Assembly: GCA_003645385.1 (NCBI GenBank)
Contig: QNEY01000108.1
Span: 1 to 6,278 of the forward strand
Reading direction: 5' to 3'
DNA: 6,278 bases
DNA from: Gammaproteobacteria bacterium
Lineage (GTDB): Bacteria; Pseudomonadota; Gammaproteobacteria; Nitrosococcales; Methylophagaceae
The position numbers were made by a program, and so were the translations under genes. Below, piece by piece: positions 1 to 5,717 of this stretch. The stretch's first letter is position 1, and each line of letters begins with the position of its first letter. The notes beneath the pieces are model-generated. The model searched no databases. It had not been told where the DNA came from and saw only the letters and a program-made list of their open reading frames with translations.

Positions 1-1810
1 ACCAGTACGATGTTGAGTTTTGATGACGTGGTGGACGTTGCCAGTCAAGTGCAAAGGCAATCGGCGCCCAACCCGCTTGTGGGCGTAGTTTTTCTTGTCC
101 TACATAATGAGCCCAACCGCCCCCAGTTTGGCCTACACAACCACACATATGAAGTAGATTCATGATTGAACGATAGCTCAAATCATTGTGGTACCAGTGA
201 TTAATCGCTGCACCCATAATGACCATAGATTTACCAGTCGTTTTCGCTGCGTTATAGGCAAACTCACGACCAGTACGTTCAATATCAGCTGCTTTCACAC
301 CAGTCACTTTTTCTGCCCATGCAGGTGTATAAGCCACATTAGCATCATCATAGGACTTAGCTACATTTTCACCACCTAAGCCACGGTCAAGACCATAGTT
401 AGAGAGTTGTAAATCAAAGACACTAGTCACTAAAGCTTCTTCACCATTAGCTAAGGTGATTTTTCTAACCGGCATATTACGCCACAATAAACCAGGTTCA
501 TCTGGTGTGAAGTGAGGGAAACCAACTGCAACCACTTCATCCTGGCTACCAAGACAAGATAACTCTTCAACAATGTCTTGTTGACCGGCCTTTGGTAAAA
601 GATTCCATTTGCCATCTTCACCCCAACGGAAGCCAATGGATCCATTAGGTGCAACAAAGCTTTTGCTGGTTTCATCAAAAACGATTGTTTTCCATTCAGG
701 GTTATTGTCTTCCCCTAAATTGTTATCAAAATCTGAAGCTCTTAAACAACGATCAGATACATAACCATCTTCATGTTTGCGTAAGATAACCTGAATAGGT
801 AAGTCTGTATTTTGGCGTGCATAATCGATGAAATAAGGTTCTTGTTTATCGATGTAGAATTCTTTCAGTGCTACATGACCCATTGCAAGGAATGCTGCTG
901 AATCCGTACCTTGTTTAACCGGCATCCAAAGATCAGCAAATTTTACATATTCAGCATAATCAGGTGCCATCGAAACAACTTTAGTCCCTTTATAACGTGC
1001 TTCCGTCATAAAGTGAGCATCAGGTGTGCGTGTCATCGGTAAGTTTGCACCGGTGATAATCAAGTAGGTTGAGTTATACCAATCTGCTGATTCCGGAACA
1101 TCTGTTTGCTCACCCCATGTTTGCGGGCTTGCAGCAGGTAAATCACAATACCAATCATAAAAAGAACCGACAGCTGCACCGATGAGAGAGAGGTATCGAG
1201 AGCCAGCGGCATAAGAGATCATTGACATAGCAGGGATAGGTGAGAAACCATAAATACGGTCAGGACCCCATTTGTCAATGGTGTAAACATTTGCTGCAGC
1301 GGTAATTTCAGTCACTTCATCCCATGTTGCACGAACAAAGCCACCTAAACCACGTACAGATGTATATTTTTTACGTTTATTTTCGTCAGCTTGAATGGCT
1401 GCCCAGGCTGCAACAGCATCTTTACCTGCCCGACGTTCAGCACGATAAAGTTCAAGTAATCGACCACGAATAAGTGGGTGTTTAATACGATGAGGACTAT
1501 ATAAATACCAAGAGAAACTTGCACCACGTTGACAACCACGAGGTTCATGGTTTGGCAAATCATCACGGGTACGTGGATAGTCAGTTTGTTGCATTTCAAA
1601 TGCAACCAGACCACCTTTAACAAAGATTTTCCATGAACAACCACCGGTACAGTTCACACCATGAGTTGAACGTACTATCTTGTCATGACGCCAGCGATTA
1701 CGATAACCCTCTTCCCATTGACGGTCTTCATTAGTCACGATGCCATGATCATCTGAAAAGGTGTCTTTAACCTTATCAAAGAAATTTAGTCTATCTAAGA
1801 AATGACTCAT
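1..1810 (-). CDS. narG: Respiratory nitrate reductase alpha subunit NarG, N-terminal 603 residues (runs off left edge)
   Basis: NarG is the catalytic subunit of the membrane-bound, cytoplasm-facing nitrate reductase NarGHI. It reduces nitrate to nitrite at a Mo-bisMGD centre with electrons from quinol passed through NarI and NarH. The frame is open from ATG at 1810 to the left edge, about half of the family's usual ~1,240 residues. The FS0 iron-sulfur ligands are visible as His50, Cys54, Cys58 and Cys93 (HGVNCTGGCSW, then EPRGCQRGA). Asp223 in SFYDWYCDLP matches the aspartate that ligands molybdenum in E. coli NarG. Other near-identical blocks are PESADWYNS, NGSIGFRWGE, CGCVGQTGGGWAHYVGQEK and, at the edge, FALDWQRPPRH. 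The N-terminus MSHFLDRLNFF resembles the E. coli one, a vestigial Tat-like leader without twin arginines. The start is supported by GGAGAG at 1817-1822, six bases upstream. No frameshift or stop was found. narHJI should follow beyond the window. Confidence 0.97.
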   Translation of the reverse strand, partial: MSHFLDRLNFFDKVKDTFSDDHGIVTNEDRQWEEGYRNRWRHDKIVRSTHGVNCTGGCSWKIFVKGGLVAFEMQQTDYPRTRDDLPNHEPRGCQRGASFSWYLYSPHRIKHPLIRGRLLELYRAERRAGKDAVAAWAAIQADENKRKKYTSVRGLGGFVRATWDEVTEITAAANVYTIDKWGPDRIYGFSPIPAMSMISYAAGSRYLSLIGAAVGSFYDWYCDLPAASPQTWGEQTDVPESADWYNSTYLIITGANLPMTRTPDAHFMTEARYKGTKVVSMAPDYAEYVKFADLWMPVKQGTDSAAFLAMGHVALKEFYIDKQEPYFIDYARQNTDLPIQVILRKHEDGYVSDRCLRASDFDNNLGEDNNPEWKTIVFDETSKSFVAPNGSIGFRWGEDGKWNLLPKAGQQDIVEELSCLGSQDEVVAVGFPHFTPDEPGLLWRNMPVRKITLANGEEALVTSVFDLQLSNYGLDRGLGGENVAKSYDDANVAYTPAWAEKVTGVKAADIERTGREFAYNAAKTTGKSMVIMGAAINHWYHNDLSYRSIMNLLHMCGCVGQTGGGWAHYVGQEKLRPQAGWAPIAFALDWQRPPRHQNSTSYW

Positions 1811-1852
1811 TTTTCTCTCTCCGTTTTTACGTTTACTACTAACATTTAAATA

Positions 1853-1886
1853 AAGGCAGTCAGTACTCAGTACAGCTGACTGCCTT
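1853..1886 (-). terminator. Perfect 11-bp stem-loop in the narK2-narG spacer, possible attenuator or weak terminator
   Basis: The arms AAGGCAGTCAG and CTGACTGCCTT are exact reverse complements (1853-1863 and 1876-1886) around a 12-base loop that is itself partly palindromic. Read on the minus strand, the hairpin starts 10 bases after the narK2 stop codon and is followed by a modest T-rich stretch, TTTATTTAAA, rather than a clean T-run. The narG start lies 42 bases further on. The structure is directly visible. The function is inference: partial termination that sets transporter against reductase expression, or a 3' stabiliser of a processed narK1K2 transcript. It cannot be a full terminator unless narG has its own promoter, and there is little room for one. 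Confidence 0.55.
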
Positions 1887-1895
1887 ATCAAAAAT

Positions 1896-3512
1896 TTATG
1901 GATTATAAAACTCTACATTTTTACGTAAGTAGAACCACCAGTTAATAACCATACAGACTGCATAGAAAATTGCAAAACCATATAGTGCATTTTCAGGTGT
2001 AGTTGCCTTAATTTGCTCACCAAATACTTTAGGAATGATGAATGCACCATAAGCAGCTACCGCTGATGTCCAACCTAATACGGGACCAGCCTGTTCTTTG
2101 TTGAATACTTGAGAGATAGTACGGAAAGTTGATCCGTTACCAATACCTGTCATTGCAAACAAAATCACAAACAAGATTAAGAAAGGCCAGAAGAACTCTT
2201 CAGGTGTTGCTGATGAATAAGCTTGCTTCATATAATATGCAACACCAAGAGCAGAGAGTACCATTACACCAGAGATGATTTGTGTTACTTTTGCACCACC
2301 AATCTTATCAGCAATCATGCCACCCAGTGGACGAATCAATGCTCCCACAAAAGCACCAATCCAGGCATAGGTTAATGCGGATGGGCCATTAGGATTGACA
2401 GTATCATGAGTCATCACCCCGTCTATTAATAAATGCTGGTAACCAAATACAACTTTAATCGATAAAGCTAGTGTTGCAGCATAACCAATGAACGAACCAA
2501 AGGTCATTACATAAATAATAGTCATTGCCCAAGTGTGTTTATTATTAAAAATTTTATACTGACGGTTTAAGCCTTCTTTATAATCAGCACCTAAAGGCAA
2601 TAATTTTAATAAGAACACTGTTAATGCGATGATAATTGGTAGTGTTATCCATTTGCTCAACATTATTCCAGAGCCACTTGCCACTTCTGGCAACATCAAC
2701 CACAAACCAAATGCTGCAGTCGCAAGACCTAAAACCAACATCACAATAATCTTTACAAATGCACTCATTGTCGAGCCAATATTAGGCGACACATGATCAG
2801 CAGTAAGATTGTTCATCCCCATCCATGTTGCAATTGCAAGTGGAATCAATATGATTAGCCAGATATATCCTGCATTTTGAATATAGGTTTCTGTACCTGC
2901 AGGGATCTTACCAATCAAGGTGCCAGAGGCAATTTCTAATTGCATCGGATCGCCGGTAAAGCCAACTGCCATTGTCATTACTAATGGAATTAAAATTTGC
3001 ATGGTCGTAACACCAAAGTTACCTAAACCCGCATTCATTCCTAAAGAATAACCTTGTATCTTTTTAGGATAGAAGAAAGATATATTTGACATTGATGAGG
3101 CAAAGTTACCGCCACCAAAGCCCGATAATAAGGCTAAAATCTGGAAATGCCAGAATGGTGTATCAGGGTTAGATAATGCAATACCAACACCCAATGCTGG
3201 CAATATTAATAATGATGTTGTTAAAAATATGGTATTTCGACCACCCGCTAGACGAATAAAGAAGGTAGACGGGATTCGGAGTGTTGCACCTGAAAGTCCA
3301 GCAATCGCTGTTAAGGTGAACAATTGTGATTTTTCGAATCCACCATAACCAAGGTTAAGCATTTGTACTGTGATAATGCCCCACATCATCCAAACAGCAA
3401 AACCACTTAACAAACTTGGAATCGATATCCAGAGATTCCTGTTTGCAACATGTTTACCCTCAGATTCCCAGAACTGTTCGTCCTCGACATCCCATTTTTT
3501 TATATCAGACAT
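1896..3512 (-). CDS. narK2: Type II NarK nitrate/nitrite antiporter with an extra central helix pair (538 aa)
   Basis: This is an inner-membrane major facilitator protein of the nitrate/nitrite porter family. It resembles E. coli NarK along its length: the N-terminus (WDVEDEQFWESEGKHVANRNLWIS), LRIPSTF with Arg79 in TM2, GFGGGNFASSMSNISFF around TM4, nitrate signature 1 at 158-169 (GMNAGLGNFGVT), FGSFIGY in TM7, GALIRPLGG with Arg394 in TM8, GIGNGSTF in TM10, and signature 2 at 480-491. Arg79 and Arg394 correspond to the substrate-binding Arg89 and Arg305 of E. coli NarK. Type II proteins exchange external nitrate for internal nitrite. At 538 residues it is about 75 longer than E. coli NarK (463). 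The excess lies mainly in the central loop (about 243-322), which has two additional hydrophobic spans (about 251-274 and 288-306), giving a predicted 14 helices. The loop between TM10 and TM11 is instead shorter than in E. coli. The ATG has AGGGGAG at 3517-3523, and narK1 ends 15 bp upstream, so co-transcription is likely. Confidence 0.93.
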   Translation of the reverse strand: MSDIKKWDVEDEQFWESEGKHVANRNLWISIPSLLSGFAVWMMWGIITVQMLNLGYGGFEKSQLFTLTAIAGLSGATLRIPSTFFIRLAGGRNTIFLTTSLLILPALGVGIALSNPDTPFWHFQILALLSGFGGGNFASSMSNISFFYPKKIQGYSLGMNAGLGNFGVTTMQILIPLVMTMAVGFTGDPMQLEIASGTLIGKIPAGTETYIQNAGYIWLIILIPLAIATWMGMNNLTADHVSPNIGSTMSAFVKIIVMLVLGLATAAFGLWLMLPEVASGSGIMLSKWITLPIIIALTVFLLKLLPLGADYKEGLNRQYKIFNNKHTWAMTIIYVMTFGSFIGYAATLALSIKVVFGYQHLLIDGVMTHDTVNPNGPSALTYAWIGAFVGALIRPLGGMIADKIGGAKVTQIISGVMVLSALGVAYYMKQAYSSATPEEFFWPFLILFVILFAMTGIGNGSTFRTISQVFNKEQAGPVLGWTSAVAAYGAFIIPKVFGEQIKATTPENALYGFAIFYAVCMVINWWFYLRKNVEFYNP

Positions 3513-3527
3513 AAATCTCCCCTTTTA

Positions 3528-4799
3528 TTATTCAGCAGCTTCTGCTGCTTTTTTTGCTACATACAATTCATGACGTTCAGCTTTCATTGGCCGTACTTCT
3601 GTCCAGTACATCCAGACTAGAGATACCCAAACCACACCAAACATCAACATAAATACTGAAGAACGTACACCGGTAAGATCAACTAACGCTCCAAACATGA
3701 TAGGTAAGAAGAATCCACCCATACCACCAGCCAAACCAACAATTCCTGAAATAACACCAATATTATGGGTGTAATCATCAGAGATATATTTGAACACTGA
3801 TGCTTTACCAATCGCGAAGGCAACACCAATTGTGAACATCAAAATAGTAAATACAGTTGAACTAAGTCCAATATGGAAATCCATTGAACCATCTACAGTC
3901 ATAATGGTTAACTGTGTTTGTGGATAAGATAAGAAGAATAAAGCTGCTAAAGAAACCCATAACACCCACCATGTGACTGTATGAGCACCATATTTATCTG
4001 AAAAGAATCCACCCATTGCACGTAAAATACCACCTGGTAGTGAGAAACAGGCGGCTAGTAAGGCGGCTGTTTTAAGATCAAATCCGTATTCAGCGATATA
4101 GTATTTTGTCATCCATAATGCTAAAGCGACATAACCACCAAATACGATTGAGTAGTACTGACATAGTTTCCAGACCACAGGATCCTTCAATGCTTTCAAC
4201 TCTTCAGCCATGCTGAATTTTTTATCCGACTTATGGGAAGGGTCATCATAAGTAAATAACCAGAAAGCAATTGCCATTACAGTCATCAGTACTGCATAGA
4301 CTTTAGGAACCATTGTCCAACCATAGGCAACTACAATGCTAGGGGCAATTAATTTGGTTAAGGCAGCACCCACATTACCTGCACCAAAAATACCCATTGC
4401 AGTACCTTGCTGATTTCTAGGGAACCAACGAGCAACATAGGCGATACCGACGGTGAATGAAGCACCTGCAAGACCAACAAATAAGCCAGTTACAAGATAA
4501 TGCCAATATTCTGTACCTTGAGATATAAGCCAAATTGGGAAAATTGTAGAGACCATTAATCCCATAAAGACAATTCGACCACCATATATATCGGTCAAAA
4601 TACCGATAGGTAATCTAAATAATGAACCCGTTAATACAGGCATTGCTATCAGAATACCAAACTGAGTTTCATTTAAACCCAGTGTTTCTTTAATAGGAAT
4701 ACCGATAACAGCAAACATCATCCACACCATAAAACATACTGTAAAAGATAAGGTGCTCGCTGCGGTGACGGACCAAGCCTTGGTTTTTTGTGTTGGCAT
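3528..4799 (-). CDS. narK1: Type I NarK nitrate/proton symporter (423 aa)
   Basis: This is an inner-membrane major facilitator protein with 12 predicted helices and the usual length of the NarK1 class. Recognisable parts are LFRLPIG with Arg62 in TM2, the MFS loop motif GILTDIYGGR at about 66-75, nitrate signature 1 at about 136-147 (GIFGAGNVGAAL), ILRAMGGFFSDKYG with Arg260 in TM8, FAIGKASVFKYISDDY in TM10, and signature 2 at about 352-363 (GIVGLAGGMGGF). The short N-terminus and the GAGNVG form of signature 1 place it in type I. In Paracoccus and Pseudomonas this type is known to drive proton-coupled nitrate uptake, which starts nitrate respiration before nitrite has accumulated. It is the first gene after the intergenic control region. 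Its ATG has AGGGAGAG at 4804-4811. The C-terminal tail (about 402-423) is charged and cytoplasmic. Separate narK1 and narK2 genes here contrast with the fused 24-helix NarK of Paracoccus. The split between type I and type II rests on sequence only. Confidence 0.93.
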   Translation of the reverse strand: MPTQKTKAWSVTAASTLSFTVCFMVWMMFAVIGIPIKETLGLNETQFGILIAMPVLTGSLFRLPIGILTDIYGGRIVFMGLMVSTIFPIWLISQGTEYWHYLVTGLFVGLAGASFTVGIAYVARWFPRNQQGTAMGIFGAGNVGAALTKLIAPSIVVAYGWTMVPKVYAVLMTVMAIAFWLFTYDDPSHKSDKKFSMAEELKALKDPVVWKLCQYYSIVFGGYVALALWMTKYYIAEYGFDLKTAALLAACFSLPGGILRAMGGFFSDKYGAHTVTWWVLWVSLAALFFLSYPQTQLTIMTVDGSMDFHIGLSSTVFTILMFTIGVAFAIGKASVFKYISDDYTHNIGVISGIVGLAGGMGGFFLPIMFGALVDLTGVRSSVFMLMFGVVWVSLVWMYWTEVRPMKAERHELYVAKKAAEAAE

Positions 4800-4822
4800 A
4801 TCGCTCTCCCTAAATTACTAAA

Positions 4823-4830
4823 TTTATATA
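4823..4830 (-). promoter_or_regulatory. Candidate -10 element of the narK1K2G promoter
   Basis: On the minus strand this stretch reads TATATAAA, lying 23-30 bases upstream of the narK1 ATG. It is a good match to a sigma-70 -10 box. No convincing -35 hexamer lies 16-18 bases upstream, which is what an activator-dependent promoter often looks like. The two dyads at 4858-4884 and 4892-4909 lie where an activator could bind, their centres roughly 50-85 bases upstream of the start point implied by this box. No transcription start is known, so the assignment is inference. Confidence 0.35.
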
Positions 4831-4857
4831 GTGTTAGGATAGGCGCATCTAGAGCAA

Positions 4858-4884
4858 CAACCTATTCTCCTGAAGTATAGGTTG
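4858..4884. promoter_or_regulatory. Dyad CAACCTAT-N11-ATAGGTTG, candidate regulator site upstream of narK1
   Basis: Two exact 8-bp inverted arms (4858-4865 and 4877-4884) are separated by 11 bases. Each arm contains AACCTAT, which differs from the NarL heptamer consensus TACYNMT only at its first base. The spacing differs from the usual NarL 7-2-7 arrangement. Binding by the NarL encoded next door is plausible but unproven, and another regulator, or an RNA hairpin if transcription starts further upstream, would also fit. Confidence 0.4.
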
Positions 4885-4891
4885 GAAAGAA

Positions 4892-4909
4892 AAAAGAACT
4901 AGTTCTTTT
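4892..4909. promoter_or_regulatory. 18-bp perfect palindrome AAAAGAACTAGTTCTTTT
   Basis: The two halves are exact reverse complements with no spacer, centred between 4900 and 4901, about 100 bp upstream of narK1. A TACCCAA sequence, one mismatch from the NarL heptamer, sits at its edge on the minus strand (4908-4914). The palindrome does not match the FNR consensus TTGATNNNNATCAA. A dimeric DNA-binding protein is the natural reading. The identity of that protein cannot be told from the sequence. Confidence 0.45.
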
Positions 4910-4921
4910 GGGTAGGGTGGG

Positions 4922-4989
4922 AAAAAATTTAAACCACAGAGAACACAGAGTTTTTAATATTCAGTTTTTCTTTCTCTATGTATTCCGTG
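4922..4989 (-). terminator. Possible narXL terminator formed by the intergenic palindromic element
   Basis: On the minus strand the segments at 4974-4989 and 4935-4950 can pair over 16 positions, with about 14 pairs including two G-U pairs, around a 23-base A-rich loop. A T-rich stretch follows (4922-4932, GTTTAAATTTTTT including the closing bases). It lies 70-140 bases after the narL stop codon and ahead of the narK1 promoter elements, where a terminator would insulate narXL from narK1K2G. The loop is long and the T-run is offset from the stem, so strength is uncertain. Confidence 0.35.
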
Positions 4990-5002
4990 CCTACATGATG
5001 GT
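4933..5002. repeat. Degenerate palindromic intergenic repeat built of ~9-nt ACCACAGAG-like units
   Basis: The left arm ACCACAGAGAACACAGAG (4933-4950) is two tandem 9-mers, ACCACAGAG and AACACAGAG. The right arm (4974-5002), read in reverse complement, is a drifted series of the same units: ACCATCATG, TAGGCACGG, AATACATAG, AG. The centre is A/T-rich. I recall this pattern (ACCACAGAG-type units facing CTCTGTGGT-type units across an A/T core) as a dispersed intergenic repeat in several environmental proteobacteria. That part is memory, not a search. The left arm is well preserved and the right arm has decayed. It carries no open frame. Confidence 0.6.
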
Positions 5003-5060
5003 CTAAAATGAGAACAAAATACTTTTCATATAAGAATCTCATAATGACAGTGTTTTGTAG

Positions 5061-5717
5061 CTATGATTTAGGCATAAGTCCATGCTCAACCGCATAAACA
5101 GCAGCCTGAACACGACTAGTAATCTTCAGTTTCCGCAAAATGCCTTGCACATGAATTTTGACTGTTGATTCAGCTAAACCAAGGGTTCTGGCAATACTTT
5201 TATTGCTTTCTCCTTGAGCCAACATAATAATGATTTCACTCTCTCGTGGGGTCAATTTAACGGTCTCTTTTTCTGGCTCTTTTTCAATGCTTGGTTCACG
5301 TACAGCATCAACCAGTGCTACCGACATTTGGGGGGACATTACCGATTCCCCTTTAACAGCCCGGCGTATAGAATCTATTAAAAATTCAATTTCAATATTT
5401 TTAAGTAAATAACCTCGTGCACCACTACGCAATGCTTGCATTAAATCTTGAGCATCTTCTGAAACCGTTAACATCAAAACCTCAGTTTCAGGCACATCTT
5501 CTGTTAACATCTGCAATGCATCTAGACCGCTCGTTCCCGGCATATGTAAATCAAGTAAGACCACATTCGGCTTAAGCTGTTTGGCTCGCTTGACTCCTTC
5601 AAGACCATCACTCGCCTCACCAACCACTTCAAAACCATCTTGACTCTCAAGCAAAGACTTGATTCCAGTGCGAAACAAGCTATGGTCATCAACCAGTAAA
5701 ATACGAATCGTGCTCAT
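5061..5717 (-). CDS. narL: Nitrate/nitrite response regulator NarL (NarL/FixJ family, 218 aa)
   Basis: This is a cytoplasmic two-component transcription regulator of full family length. The receiver domain spans about 1-120 with the acidic pair Asp10/Asp11, the phosphorylation site Asp56 in VVLLDLHMPG, Thr84 and Lys106. A linker of about 30 residues rich in Glu and Lys follows. The LuxR-type helix-turn-helix domain runs from LTPRESE (about 155) through NKSIARTLGLAESTVKIHV to SRVQAAVYAVEHG. Neighbouring narX, overlapping at ATGA (5714-5717), supplies the kinase, and the nitrate genes lie downstream. This is why NarL is preferred over other FixJ-family regulators. In E. coli, phospho-NarL binds TACYNMT heptamers and activates narG and narK. 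The likely target here is the 4800-4920 region. The start at 5717 is backed by AAGGAG about 11 bases upstream and by coupling to the narX stop. NarP or another FixJ relative is the alternative name. Confidence 0.9.
   Translation of the reverse strand: MSTIRILLVDDHSLFRTGIKSLLESQDGFEVVGEASDGLEGVKRAKQLKPNVVLLDLHMPGTSGLDALQMLTEDVPETEVLMLTVSEDAQDLMQALRSGARGYLLKNIEIEFLIDSIRRAVKGESVMSPQMSVALVDAVREPSIEKEPEKETVKLTPRESEIIIMLAQGESNKSIARTLGLAESTVKIHVQGILRKLKITSRVQAAVYAVEHGLMPKS

Noticed and set aside
1..120. Locally higher GC at the left edge, considered as a sign of recombination or a junction
   Set aside because: It encodes a block near-identical to E. coli NarG (VGQEKLRPQ to FALDWQRPPRH) in an unbroken frame. 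Strong protein conservation explains the codon choice.
188..379. Plus-strand open frame of 63 codons
   Set aside because: It is antisense to conserved NarG coding sequence and its product resembles nothing recognisable.
1345..1644. Minus-strand open frame of 99 codons in another frame
   Set aside because: It overlaps the FS0-ligand region of narG, which is intact in its own frame, so this is a frame shadow. The open frame at 451-678 on the same strand is rejected for the same reason.
3370..3573. Plus-strand open frame spanning the narK1-narK2 junction
   Set aside because: It is antisense to both transporter genes, has low-complexity composition and no family resemblance. The plus-strand frame at 5230-5412 inside narL is rejected likewise.
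4981..4999. GGCACG on the minus strand, considered as the -24 part of a sigma-54 promoter
   Set aside because: No GC dinucleotide occurs at the required spacing downstream, and the bases are explained by the palindromic repeat.
5008..5042. ATGAGA/TCTCAT inverted arms just after narL, considered as its terminator
   Set aside because: Only six pairs around a loop of more than 20 A/T-rich bases, so chance is a sufficient explanation. The stem at 4935-4989 is the better candidate.
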